DNA of 64,000 bases, from positions 1,922,001 to 1,986,000 of the forward strand of contig OZ220731.1 of NCBI GenBank assembly GCA_965116785.1. The letters are read 5' to 3'. Shown here one piece after another: positions 17,593 to 26,778 of the stretch (position 1 is the stretch's first letter; each line of letters starts with the position of its first letter). The translations under genes and the position numbers were made by a program. Origin of the DNA: Bin87 sp965116785. Lineage in GTDB: Bacteria > Chloroflexota > Dehalococcoidia > Lucifugimonadales > UBA3495. Under the pieces are notes generated by a model that saw only the letters and a program-made list of their open reading frames with translations, was not told the DNA's origin and made no database searches.

Positions 17593-20163
17593 TCAGTAGC
17601 TGGTGACGAGGTCATCGTCGGTCAACAAGAGCGCCGACGCGACGCTGTTGAGAGCAGCCAACGCTTCATCGCGAGACGAGATGGTGAGGTCACTCGCGTC
17701 GGCAGTCACGTAGGCCATGATGGTCTCGTCGACCTCCGGGTCCGCCTTCGCGACCTCGGGCTGGATGGACTGGTAGAACGCCAGGGCTTCCACCTGGTGG
17801 GTGCCGGGGTCCTTGCCTTCCGCCACGTCAGCCTGCGAGACGCCGATGTACCTGACGGTGGCCAGATAGAAGATGGCGTTGAAGCGCGAGAACACTTCCT
17901 GGGCCGCGGCATCGCACGCGGCGGCGTCGCCGTTTTCGGCGGCCTGACGCACGCGTTCGAACGCTTCCCTCAGGGGGATGTCGAGGGTGCCTTCCCGGCC
18001 GAAGTTGCCCTCGCGACTCCGCGCCAGTTTGGACAGCGAGTAGGGATAACTCCCATCGTCGCCGGGCAAACCGACGTAGATGCCCCAGCCCTCGTCGACG
18101 TCACCCGAGTCCAGGTCAGCACAGCCGCCGATGACATAGTGCTTGGACCAGTGATAGAGGATCCTGAGGATGCCCTTGTTGATGGCCTGGCGCTTCTGCG
18201 CATCGGTCCAATTTTCGGCCTCGTTGCGGCCGCGTACGGCGTTGTTGATGGGAGAGTCCAGGAAGTTGCCGGACCCGTAGAACTCAGCCGCGAGAGGATA
18301 TTCTTCGGCTCTTTCGGGGTCCCGGGCAAAGCCCCGCAGGGTCTTGCTGCGGACGCCGATGCGGGTGTGATATCCAACCTCATAGAGCAGGAAGATATCT
18401 GCCACGGGCAGGGGCTCCCCTTCCTTGATCACGTTGGTCAGCGCCGCGATCTCCTGGTAGTCGGAGGGGATCTTCTGATAATGCTCGCGGTTGGTTGTGG
18501 CGTGGTAGTAGCCGTCGGACGGGCTGGGGACGCTCCGGTCCGTCTCGTGCGGCAGATTCACCGGGATGAACACGCTGGAGGAACGATCCAGATCGCCGGT
18601 GTAAGCCGACGCCGCACCGCCGGGCCCGTCGCCGGTATCGGCGGTGTACCTGGTTACCAGGTCGCTCCGCTCGAGCACGAGCCCCGAGGCAGTCCCGTTC
18701 AGGGCTGCGAGCGCGCGGTCCCGGGACGCAGGTGTAATCTGGCTCCCTTCGGCCGTGAGGTAGGCCATGATCGTCTCGTCGGCAGACGGATCGGCCTTGG
18801 CAACGTCAGGCTGAATCGACTGGTAAAACGCCAGCGCTTCGACCTGGTGGGTTCCCAAAGCATCCCGGTCGCCGGCCGCCGCGTCGTCCGCCACCCGGCC
18901 GATGTACCTGACGGTGGCCAGGTAGAACATAGCGTTGAAACGCGAGTAGACCTCGTTGGTGGCCGTTTCAAGGGCGGCGGCGTCACCGTCGTCGGCGGCC
19001 TGCCGAGCCCGGTCCATGGCCTCACGCAGCGGGATGTCGATAGTGCCTTCCCGGCCAAAGTTGCCTTCCCGGGACTGCGCCAGGGCCGCCAGGGAGTTCG
19101 GATAGCGCCCGTCGACTTCCTCGCCGACGTAGACGGCCCAGGCTTCGTCGATGAGGCGGGAGCTCATCCGGTCCTGGCCGATGATCATGTAGAACTTCGA
19201 CCAGTGGTAGAGGATGCGCAGCATGCCCTTGTTGACCGCCTGGCGCTTCTGGGCATCGGTGTAGTTCTCGGCCTCCCGGCGCCCACGTATGACGTTCTCA
19301 ATCGGATCGTCGAGGAAGGTGTCCGACCCGTAGAACTCCGCGGAGTCGGGGAAATACGTGGACGGCGACGAACCGGAGGCGAAGCTCTTAAGAGTACGAC
19401 TCTGCGGACCAATCCGGGTGTGCGAGCCGGCTTCGTACAGTAACCAGATCTCAGCCGCAGGGAAGGGCTTGCCTTCCTTGATGACGTTGGTCAACTTGGC
19501 TATCTCCTGGTAGTCCGTGGAGATCTTTGCGTAGATCTCACGGTTGGTCGTTGGAGTGTAGTAGCCGTCCGACGCTGTGGGCCCTTCCGTCTCATAGCTG
19601 AGGTTGGTCGGGATGAACAAGCCGCCTTCCTTGCCGCTCATCATCGCGGCGGTTGCAGTACCGGATGCCGAACCTGTGCCGGTGCCCGTGCCTGATGCCG
19701 ATCCGGTATGGGTTCCGGTACCTGTGCCGGACGCAGAGCCGGTGCCGGTACCGGTGCCTGACCCGGTGTGGGTGCCAGTGCCGGTGCCCGTACCAGAGGC
19801 CGAGCCGGTACCAGTCCCAGTACCTGTGCCGGTGCCGCCGGACGCCTGTCCGATGACCTCGATGGTGGGGCGGTCCTCGCCGCGGCGAGCCGCCTCTTCG
19901 GCGGCCTGGGCCGCTCGCATCGCAGCAACCTGAGCCTCCTGGGCTGCAGACGCGGCCGATCGCGCCTCGGAAGCCGCAGAGTCCGCGGCCTGGGCCGCCT
20001 GGGCTGCCGCTGCTTCCACTGCACTGGTATCCGGGGCCGGCGCGGGCGCCGGTGGTTCCTGCTGGCAACCCGCAGCCAGGGCGAGCAATACCGCCAACGC
20101 GAGGCCCGCAATCCAATACTGTCGGCGGGGCAGTACACCCCACTTCCCGATGTGGTAACGCAC
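17593..20163 (-). CDS. tandem-domain lipoprotein, FEA1-like (iron-assimilation-related)
   Basis: About 856 residues. Counting from an in-frame ATG at 20172, a signal peptide ends in a lipobox (LAAGC, Cys36), an Ala-rich helix covers 50-97, a Gly-Thr/Ser-Ala low-complexity linker covers 111-176, and two homologous domains follow (about 184-510 and 525-859). Shared landmarks include DYQEI-A-LTNVIKEG, LLYE-G-HTRIG, DAQKRQA-NKG-LRILYHWSK and EGNFGREGT-DIPLREA. GTG 20163 is preferred because AAGGAGG sits 9 bases before it. I relate the domains to the algal FEA1 Fe-assimilation family from memory; the iron-gene context fits, but the link is inferred. Tethered to the outer face of the membrane. Confidence 0.6.
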   Translation of the reverse strand: MRYHIGKWGVLPRRQYWIAGLALAVLLALAAGCQQEPPAPAPAPDTSAVEAAAAQAAQAADSAASEARSAASAAQEAQVAAMRAAQAAEEAARRGEDRPTIEVIGQASGGTGTGTGTGTGSASGTGTGTGTHTGSGTGTGTGSASGTGTGTHTGSASGTGTGTGSASGTATAAMMSGKEGGLFIPTNLSYETEGPTASDGYYTPTTNREIYAKISTDYQEIAKLTNVIKEGKPFPAAEIWLLYEAGSHTRIGPQSRTLKSFASGSSPSTYFPDSAEFYGSDTFLDDPIENVIRGRREAENYTDAQKRQAVNKGMLRILYHWSKFYMIIGQDRMSSRLIDEAWAVYVGEEVDGRYPNSLAALAQSREGNFGREGTIDIPLREAMDRARQAADDGDAAALETATNEVYSRFNAMFYLATVRYIGRVADDAAAGDRDALGTHQVEALAFYQSIQPDVAKADPSADETIMAYLTAEGSQITPASRDRALAALNGTASGLVLERSDLVTRYTADTGDGPGGAASAYTGDLDRSSSVFIPVNLPHETDRSVPSPSDGYYHATTNREHYQKIPSDYQEIAALTNVIKEGEPLPVADIFLLYEVGYHTRIGVRSKTLRGFARDPERAEEYPLAAEFYGSGNFLDSPINNAVRGRNEAENWTDAQKRQAINKGILRILYHWSKHYVIGGCADLDSGDVDEGWGIYVGLPGDDGSYPYSLSKLARSREGNFGREGTLDIPLREAFERVRQAAENGDAAACDAAAQEVFSRFNAIFYLATVRYIGVSQADVAEGKDPGTHQVEALAFYQSIQPEVAKADPEVDETIMAYVTADASDLTISSRDEALAALNSVASALLLTDDDLVTSY
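19645..19842 (-). repeat. in-frame Gly-Thr dipeptide repeat region
   Basis: About 200 bases of GGYACY-type hexanucleotide repeats encode a (Gly-Thr)n linker punctuated by Ser-Ala and His-Thr. It is a low-complexity spacer between lipid anchor and folded domains, and a likely site of length variation by slippage. Confidence 0.85.
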
Positions 20164-20197
20164 TTTCGTCATCCTCCTTGATGGGTTTCCTGAGCGT

Positions 20198-23100
20198 TTA
20201 TCTACTCAGCATCTCGCGCAGCATCCCGGTGGGGACGCGCCAGAGATACCTGGGGCCAATGAATGAACTGCCCCTGGTGCGCCGCTGGTACGAGACGGGA
20301 ACTTCCCGCATCCGCATACCCTTCTTCAGCAGGTCGAGGGTCAGCACCTGGGCATAGTTGTAGTCGTGAATGATCTCGGCGCACTCCAGCGCGCGGCGGG
20401 AGAAGGCCCGGAACCCGGTCTGGCCGTCGGTGATGCGCCGGCCGGCAGCGAGGTTGAGCGCTGCAGTGAACGCCATGTTCCCGATGCGCCGGAACGCCCG
20501 CTGGTCGGGACTGTTTTCCAGGTAGCGCGAGCCCAGCACGTAGTCGGCGTCGCCCGCTTCGATGGGGGCCAGCAGGTCGGGTATCTGTTCCGGGGGATAT
20601 TCACCGTCGGCGTCCAGGTACACGGCGGCGCGGGCGTCCAGCTCGTTGGCGGTGGCCAGTCCGGTGCGCAGGGCCGCGCCCAGCCCCCGGTTATGCTTGT
20701 GGGACACCACCACGTCCGCGCCGTGCTGGTGCGCGATCTCCGCCGTACCGTCGGTGGAACCGTCGTCCACCACGATCACCTTGAGGTCAGGCCGGTCGTT
20801 CCGGGGTATGCGGGCCAGCGTGGCCGACAGGTTCTCCGACTCGTTGTAGGCGGGAACGATCACGGCGACGGGACGGGTCGATTCGTCGGCATCGGGAACC
20901 CCGAGAACCTGGCCCACCGACTGGCCCGGCGGTTCGATGCCGAGGTAGTAGGCGATGGTGGCGGTCACGTCCATGACCGATTTGGGGTCTTCGACAGGCC
21001 CCTGCAGTTCGACGCCCTCGCCCCACATGATGCAGGGCACGTACCGCTCCGTCGGGCCCATGTGGCCGTGCCCGCCGATGCCGATGCCCTGCCCGTGGTC
21101 GGCGGTGATGATGACCGTAGCTCCTTCCAGGTAGCCGACGGAGTCGCACCAACCCAGGAAATCCTCGATGTGGCGGTCGCTGTCCTCGATCTTGGCAAGG
21201 TACTCGGCGTTATAGCTGCCCCGGGCGTGGCCGGTCTGGTCCACGCTGAGGAGCTGCAGGACGAGCAGGTCAGGGTCGTCCCGCTCGACGACAGCCTTGC
21301 CCCTTGCCTTGAGCGCGTCGTCGATCTCGTCGTTGTTGGTTACGGCGGTGACGGTTTCGACGTCCGTCTCACCGAAGGCATCCACCAGGTGGGCAATGCC
21401 CACCAGCTTGCCGGTCAAGCCGCCAGCACGCAGCGCGTCGAAGATGGTCTCGCACTTGACACCCAGGCTGGGCACGAAGTTGCTGGACATCCCGTGGACG
21501 CGGGGCGGCGCGCCGGTGAACATGGAGCTGAAGCCGGTGACGGTACGGGCCGGGTACACGGTTGACGTATCGATGTAGTCGACGCCCTCGCGCCTGAGCT
21601 TGTCGATGAACGGGGTGTCGGCTTCCTCAAGCCGGTCGAACCGGCAGCCGTCGATAACGATGGTGATGAAACGGCGGGAGATGCGCTTGCCATCGGTTGC
21701 CCGAAGTCGGGTGGGCACGAGAGAAGGCGCCGGCGGCCAGGTGAAGAACCACTGGTGCAGCAGCAGGACGGTAATCGCCAGTCCCAGCGTGAAACCCTCC
21801 ACCGCCGCGAAAGTCCAAACCGTGGGTTCGGCCACCAGCATCTGGAAGGCGAGCACCAAGATCGCCAGCTTGGGGATCTGCTCCAGGAAATTGCCGCTGG
21901 TGGGATCCGGGTTCTCCAGCACCAGCCGCCAGAAGCGGGTGAAGTTGAACCACGAGGTGCCGATGCGCAGGTGGTAGTAAATTGTGCCCCACAGGACGAT
22001 GGTGAAAGTGAGATACACCCCCAGGATTAGGCCCACCGCGATGACGTCAAAGAACCGGAACGCGGCCAGGAACAGGCCCAGGTATACCCACAGGGCGATC
22101 CGCAGCCTCAGGGGGAAATCGAAGCGGTAGAAGACGACGAACATCGGCGCCAGCGCCAGCAGGGCCAAACCGGCCCGGAGCCAGTAGCCGCCGTCGGCGA
22201 GGTGGGGGATGCTCACCAGCCCCAGGATCCCCAGGGTGAACACGGGAGTGAAGGGCTTGCCCTCGTTGAGAACGTTCCAGGCGCGGGCCGCGAATATCTC
22301 GAATCGGGAGGCGTGCTTGTCTCCCTCCGAAGAACCCCGCAGCGCGCCCAGGCCCTTGAGGGGAATTGCATCCCGAACCGCGAACAGCGTGAACGCCGCC
22401 GCCACGGTGTACGAGTACGCGAACTTGAGCCCGTGGGTGAGGACCGCCAGGGCCAGCCCCTCCTGCCAAGGTATCCCCATCGCGTACAGCGCGCCGGTCA
22501 TGCTGGCCTCGTAGACGCCGATGCCCCCCGGCGTCACGTGGAACACCTGGAACAGGATGGTGAAAGCGGTGACCGCGATGGCCGCAGGCACGGTAATTTC
22601 TGCGCCCAGGGCCTGCGCGGCCACCAACAGGACGCCGGCCTCGAGGATCCAGCTGGGCAGGGTCCACAACGTGGCTTTGGCAACACGTCCCACTGAAATC
22701 TGGGCCAACTGCGTGCGCAGGCTGACCAGCCGGTCCCGCAGCAGTTCGGGCACGAAGCGGTCGAAGATGCGATAGCGCAGCAGGGTCAGGGCTGCGCCGG
22801 CGCCCAAAACGACGACTATCGGGATCGCCAGGCTCCGCAACCAATCTGCACGGCCGTCCAGCGATGTGACCAACGCGCCGCACACTGCGGCAATCAGGAT
22901 CAAGCAGCTGAAGTCCAGCAGCCGGGCCACCGCCGTGGTGGCAGCCGCCTCGCTGAGTGGAACGCCCCGCCGGGACGCGAGCAACGGGCGCGCCGCCTCG
23001 CCGAGCTTGAACGGAAGCAGGTGGTTGGCCAGGAGCGCGGCCTGGATGCAGGTGAACAGTCCGAATGCCCCGGCCGGGCTGGTCATCAGTTGGCGCCATG

Positions 23101-23368
23101 CCACCGCTCGGAGCGCGAATGCTGCGGTGTAGCTGACCAGAAGCGCCGCGAGCAGCTCCGGACCCTGGCCCAGCGTTACCACGGCATCAGCCAACTGCGC
23201 CCAGTCGGCGAGCCACCACACCAACAGGCCGAGCGCAACGGTCAGCGCCAGTCCGATGACGATACGGGCGTCCTTTCCCGAGACGAGGGATGCCCCCTGG
23301 TAAGACCGCTCCGGGAAGTCGAGCGAACCTTCGATGGTTGGATTCTTCGTTTCCTTAGCTCGTCTCAT
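20198..23368 (-). CDS. three-domain fusion: UPF0104/MprF-like flippase region, type I phosphodiesterase, GT2 glycosyltransferase
   Basis: A 1056-residue membrane protein. Residues 35-335 form a lysyl-PG-synthase-like transmembrane region (with LLPFKLGEAARPLL and HVTPGGIGVYEA). Residues 375-545 add further helices. Residues 565-825 are an alkaline-phosphatase-superfamily phosphodiesterase with metal residues Asp573, Asp710/His714, Asp757/His758 and His767/His769. Residues 832-1056 are a GT2/DPM1-like transferase (VIVPAYNES, VVDDGSTDGT, Asp919-Ala-Asp921). The fusion suggests building, moving and trimming a polyprenyl-phosphate sugar or envelope polymer in one chain. It is first in an operon with the FEA1-like and FbpA-like genes (gap about 34 bases). 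No frameshift is seen. Confidence 0.82.
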   Translation of the reverse strand: MRRAKETKNPTIEGSLDFPERSYQGASLVSGKDARIVIGLALTVALGLLVWWLADWAQLADAVVTLGQGPELLAALLVSYTAAFALRAVAWRQLMTSPAGAFGLFTCIQAALLANHLLPFKLGEAARPLLASRRGVPLSEAAATTAVARLLDFSCLILIAAVCGALVTSLDGRADWLRSLAIPIVVVLGAGAALTLLRYRIFDRFVPELLRDRLVSLRTQLAQISVGRVAKATLWTLPSWILEAGVLLVAAQALGAEITVPAAIAVTAFTILFQVFHVTPGGIGVYEASMTGALYAMGIPWQEGLALAVLTHGLKFAYSYTVAAAFTLFAVRDAIPLKGLGALRGSSEGDKHASRFEIFAARAWNVLNEGKPFTPVFTLGILGLVSIPHLADGGYWLRAGLALLALAPMFVVFYRFDFPLRLRIALWVYLGLFLAAFRFFDVIAVGLILGVYLTFTIVLWGTIYYHLRIGTSWFNFTRFWRLVLENPDPTSGNFLEQIPKLAILVLAFQMLVAEPTVWTFAAVEGFTLGLAITVLLLHQWFFTWPPAPSLVPTRLRATDGKRISRRFITIVIDGCRFDRLEEADTPFIDKLRREGVDYIDTSTVYPARTVTGFSSMFTGAPPRVHGMSSNFVPSLGVKCETIFDALRAGGLTGKLVGIAHLVDAFGETDVETVTAVTNNDEIDDALKARGKAVVERDDPDLLVLQLLSVDQTGHARGSYNAEYLAKIEDSDRHIEDFLGWCDSVGYLEGATVIITADHGQGIGIGGHGHMGPTERYVPCIMWGEGVELQGPVEDPKSVMDVTATIAYYLGIEPPGQSVGQVLGVPDADESTRPVAVIVPAYNESENLSATLARIPRNDRPDLKVIVVDDGSTDGTAEIAHQHGADVVVSHKHNRGLGAALRTGLATANELDARAAVYLDADGEYPPEQIPDLLAPIEAGDADYVLGSRYLENSPDQRAFRRIGNMAFTAALNLAAGRRITDGQTGFRAFSRRALECAEIIHDYNYAQVLTLDLLKKGMRMREVPVSYQRRTRGSSFIGPRYLWRVPTGMLREMLSR

Positions 23369-23578
23369 GATTTCCCGCCGGTCTCTGGGACTCTTTCACC
23401 TCTGGTGGTGGACCGTAGCCTTCGTTGAAAAGATGAGGCCTTGCCGGGAGGAGGGATCCGACAAGGCCGATTGCCCGGGAGGGGCAGACTACCGGAGGGT
23501 CACCGCCGCTATAGCAACCCACCGATGTTTTTCTAATCAGCCCGACACGAGTTTTTTCACTGTGCACATGGCATCAAT

Positions 23579-23607
23579 AAATTAGTGCATACGAACCTCT
23601 TTGTCAA
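23579..23607 (-). promoter_or_regulatory. candidate promoter of the flippase/FEA1/FbpA operon
   Basis: On the minus strand TTGACA (23602-23607), a 17-base spacer and TAATTT (23579-23584). The leader to the CDS start is about 205 bases. Confidence 0.6.
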
Positions 23608-23958
23608 TACCTACTCATCACTGATTTTGTCGCTACTTTGGCCGTGCTGGTCTGCGGACTTTCGAGCTATCTCACCGTAGACGGTTTGCTGCGAGAACAC
23701 AATCGCGGTTGCAGGCCCAAAACCCACGAGGCGACGGTGACACCGATGGCCGTCCGGTCGTATCGGCACGTGCACTACCGATTGGCTTCCGGCCTGCGAC
23801 GTATCCCCGCATCGTGCCGGGAAATGTACGGTCCGGCACTGACACCATCAGAAATCATGCCAAATCAGCATACTGGCTACATAAGGCCAATTAACTGAAT
23901 GTTCCAGTCCGCAATGATGCGCCATTTGCGTGGGAGGGCAAATCGCGCGATGGGGTAC

Positions 23959-23987
23959 TTGACACAATATATGAGTATATACAAAAT
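23959..23987 (+). promoter_or_regulatory. candidate promoter and operator of the imelysin operon
   Basis: TTGACA at 23959-23964 and CAAAAT at 23982-23987 with a 17-base spacer. The spacer contains the inverted repeat ATATA-TGAG-TATAT (about 23967-23980), an AT-rich dyad of the kind bound by DtxR/MntR-type or Fur-type repressors. The gene start follows about 90 bases later. Confidence 0.55.
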
Positions 23988-24078
23988 ACGGGGCGTCGGC
24001 TCCATTACGCTAATTTTGCAGGGCCACAATCTCATTATGAAACGGTCAACAAATCGGCCGTGTCGGAGGTACATCCAG

Positions 24079-25305
24079 ATGCAACTGAATTTGCGACGTG
24101 CTTGGATCACGATACCTGGTCTGGCGCTATGCCTGGCCGTGGGAGCGATAGCGTGCGCCAGTGAGCCTGCTCCCGCTCCGGCCGCCGAGCCGCAGGTCGT
24201 CATGATGGAGGAACCCAAGGTAGACGTGGACGCCCTCAAGGTGGAAGTGGTCGCGCATTACGCGAATGGCGTGCACGGCCTCTATGCTCAGAGCCTGGCT
24301 TCGGCCAAGGTGATGGATACCGCCATCGACGCCTTCATCGCCGATCCCAATCCCGCCAGCCTGGAAGCAGCCAAGCGCGCGTGGCTTCGCGCCCGTGACG
24401 ACTACGGGCCCACCGAGGTGTTCCGGTTCTACGGCGGGCCCATCGACAACGAAGAGAATGGGCCGGAGGGTCTGATCAACGCCTGGCCCATGGACGAGTC
24501 GTACATCGACTACGTTGACGGGAACGCCACGGCCGGCATCATCAACATGCCCGACGAGTACCCGACCATTGATGCTGAGCTGATCATTTCACTGAATGAG
24601 GAAGGCGGCGAGGCGAACGTCTCCACCGGGTGGCACGCCATCGAGTTCCTGCTCTGGGGTCAAGACCTGAACGATGGCGGCCCCGGCGACCGCCCCGTCG
24701 AGGATTTCACGACCAACGACAACGCCGACCGGCGCGCCCAGTACCTGGCTGTAGCGTCCGACACGTTGATCGGCCATCTGCAGGACATGGTGGACGCCTG
24801 GGCTCCCGGCGGTGGCAACTACCGGGCCGAGTTTCTGGCCAAGCCGGCCGACGACGCCCTGGTGGACATCATCACCGGCGCCGGCGCCCTCAGCAAGGGC
24901 GAACTGGCGGGTGAGCGGATGTTCGTGGCGTACTCGGAGCGATCCCAGGAGGATGAACATTCCTGCTTCTCGGACAACACCGTGGCGGACATCGTGGGCA
25001 ACGCCATCGGCGTGCGCATGGTGCTGACCGGCGATTACGGCGTGGTCGTCGGGCCCGGCATCATCGACCTGTTCGCCGCCGACAACGAGGCGCTGGCTGA
25101 TCGCCTGACCAGCGAGACCGCGCTGGCGGTGACGATGGCCCGCAACATCCCCGACCCCTTTGACCAGCATCTGACCGACACCGCGCCAGACAGCGCGTTC
25201 GGCCGGTCCCAGGTGCTGAGCACCATCGAGGCGCTGGAGAAGCAGGCCGACACCATAGTTGAAGGGGCAGCCGCGTTCGGGTTCACGATCAACACCTCGG
25301 TTTAG
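24079..25305 (+). CDS. imelysin-family iron-regulated lipoprotein (M75-like, IrpA-type)
   Basis: A 408-residue lipoprotein with Cys26 as lipidation site (GAIAC). It contains the imelysin GxHxxE motif, Gly184-Trp-His186-Ala-Ile-Glu189, followed by FLLWGQD. Imelysin proteins are surface or periplasmic, iron-regulated and needed for iron uptake, though peptidase activity is generally not demonstrated. ATG 24079 is used because GGAGG lies 9 bases upstream; longer in-frame extensions have no ribosome site. It is the first gene of a plus-strand operon with a di-heme oxidoreductase and a second imelysin, a known iron-acquisition arrangement. Confidence 0.9.
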   Translation: MQLNLRRAWITIPGLALCLAVGAIACASEPAPAPAAEPQVVMMEEPKVDVDALKVEVVAHYANGVHGLYAQSLASAKVMDTAIDAFIADPNPASLEAAKRAWLRARDDYGPTEVFRFYGGPIDNEENGPEGLINAWPMDESYIDYVDGNATAGIINMPDEYPTIDAELIISLNEEGGEANVSTGWHAIEFLLWGQDLNDGGPGDRPVEDFTTNDNADRRAQYLAVASDTLIGHLQDMVDAWAPGGGNYRAEFLAKPADDALVDIITGAGALSKGELAGERMFVAYSERSQEDEHSCFSDNTVADIVGNAIGVRMVLTGDYGVVVGPGIIDLFAADNEALADRLTSETALAVTMARNIPDPFDQHLTDTAPDSAFGRSQVLSTIEALEKQADTIVEGAAAFGFTINTSV

Positions 25306-25320
25306 CTGCGGCCCATACGC

Positions 25321-26778
25321 ATGCTCACAGGCCGTACCGCCGGTTTTCGCAAGGCCGAACTACTGCGGTACGGCCTTGCTGTCATCGTTGGCATGGCAGC
25401 GATGGCTACACTGGCGTGGTTCCTGGTAAGGGACGCCCGGTCCGGGCCCAGCGAAGCGGAGATAACCGCGCTGCTGCAGGCGCGACCGGGCGGCGACACG
25501 ACCATCACCACAACCAACCGAAACTCGTTCGGTCTGGCCGCGCCCAACCTGACGAACCTGGAACGGCGAGTCTTCGAGGTGGGCGACAGTTTCTTCACCC
25601 AGAACTGGGTGACCGCGCCGGCGTCCACCGAGGCCAGGGACGGTTTGGGGCCCACTTTCAATGCCCAGTCCTGTTCCTCATGCCATACGCTGGACGGACG
25701 CGCCAAGCCGCCGGACCACGCCGATGACCCCGAGCGGGGTCTGTTGTTCAGGCTCAGCATCCCGGGCGTTGACCCGACTACGAACGGGCCCGTCGCCGAC
25801 CCGGTATACGGCGGTCAGTTGCAGGACCGGGCGATACTCACCGTGCCTCCAGAGGGGCGGTTCCTGATCGCCTACCGGGAAGTTCCGGGGACCTATGTGG
25901 ACGGCACACACTACACCCTGCTGCAGCCTGAGTATTCCTTCTCCGACCTCGCCTTTGGTCCGATGCACCCGGAGATCATGATCTCGCCGCGCATCGCTCC
26001 GTCGGTGTTCGGCATGGGGCTGCTGGAGGCGATACCGGAGTCGGACCTCCTCGCCGCGTCAGATCCGGACGATGCTGACGGCGATGGTGTCTCCGGGCGC
26101 GCCAACCTGGTGTGGAGCGTCCGCGACGGGGAAACGCGGCTAGGAAGATTCGGCTGGAAGGCCAACGTGCCCACGGTGGAGCAGCAGATCGCCGGCGCCT
26201 TCCACGGCGACATCGGGATCACCTCGCCCCTGTTCATGGATGAGAACTGCCCCACCGACCAGGTGGATTGCCGGTCGGTTCCAAATGGCGGCTCACCGGA
26301 GATCGGCGAGGAGCGACTGGGCAAGGTGGTGTTCTACCAGCAGACGCTGGCCGTTCCCGCCATGCGGAACGCGGATGACCCGCAGGTGCGAAAGGGAGCC
26401 GAGCTGTTCCTGAAAGCCGGGTGCGCTGCCTGCCACACTCCCAGCCACACCACGGGCGATCATCCGGTGCCGGCGATCTTCAACCAGGTTATATTTCCCT
26501 ACACCGATCTGCTGCTGCACGATATGGGGGAAGGTCTGGCGGACGGCAGGCCCGATTTCCTGGCAAGTGGGCGGGAATGGCGCACGCCGCCCCTCTGGGG
26601 CATCGGTTTGATCCAGAACGTGAACAACCACACCCGGCTGCTTCACGACGGCCGCGCCCGCGGCATCGCCGAGGCCATCCTGTGGCACGCCGGCGAGGGG
26701 CTGGCGGCGCGCGAGGAGTTCCGAAAGATGTCCTACGAGGAACGGGAGGCGCTGCTGCGTTTCCTGGAGTCGTTGTGA
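25321..26778 (+). CDS. di-heme oxidoreductase (DUF1111, thiol-oxidoreductase-like)
   Basis: A 485-residue membrane-anchored or exported c-type cytochrome. A basic N-terminus and one hydrophobic helix (18-36) precede two heme c sites, CSSCH at 118-122 and CAACH at 368-372. A calcium-loop-like DPDDADGDGVSG lies at 248-259. These features define the DHOR/DUF1111 family, routinely found beside imelysins. It starts 15 bases after the imelysin stop, and its own stop overlaps the next GTG. An iron-reducing or iron-oxidising role during uptake is plausible but unproven. A perfect 10-bp inverted repeat (25331-25340 with 25366-25375) sits in its first codons. Confidence 0.9.
   Translation: MLTGRTAGFRKAELLRYGLAVIVGMAAMATLAWFLVRDARSGPSEAEITALLQARPGGDTTITTTNRNSFGLAAPNLTNLERRVFEVGDSFFTQNWVTAPASTEARDGLGPTFNAQSCSSCHTLDGRAKPPDHADDPERGLLFRLSIPGVDPTTNGPVADPVYGGQLQDRAILTVPPEGRFLIAYREVPGTYVDGTHYTLLQPEYSFSDLAFGPMHPEIMISPRIAPSVFGMGLLEAIPESDLLAASDPDDADGDGVSGRANLVWSVRDGETRLGRFGWKANVPTVEQQIAGAFHGDIGITSPLFMDENCPTDQVDCRSVPNGGSPEIGEERLGKVVFYQQTLAVPAMRNADDPQVRKGAELFLKAGCAACHTPSHTTGDHPVPAIFNQVIFPYTDLLLHDMGEGLADGRPDFLASGREWRTPPLWGIGLIQNVNNHTRLLHDGRARGIAEAILWHAGEGLAAREEFRKMSYEEREALLRFLESL

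Larger units (their letters stand above)
23369..24078. other. 710-bp divergent regulatory region
   Basis: AT-richer than its surroundings, between the minus-strand fusion/FEA1/FbpA operon and the plus-strand imelysin operon. No credible gene: open frames of 60-86 codons lack ribosome sites and resemblance. It holds two outward-facing promoter candidates. One metal-responsive regulator could act on both. Confidence 0.6.

Noticed and set aside
17437..19443. 668-codon open frame antisense to the FEA1-like gene
   Set aside because: It repeats itself only because the FEA1-like gene is internally duplicated. It has no recognisable domain, and it begins inside the FbpA-like gene.
19645..19842. Regular short repeats considered as a CRISPR-like array
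   Set aside because: They are 6-base units inside a coding frame giving Gly-Thr, with no spacers and no cas genes.
23638..23898. 86-codon frame in the divergent regulatory region
   Set aside because: No ribosome site, no resemblance, and it sits where promoters are expected.
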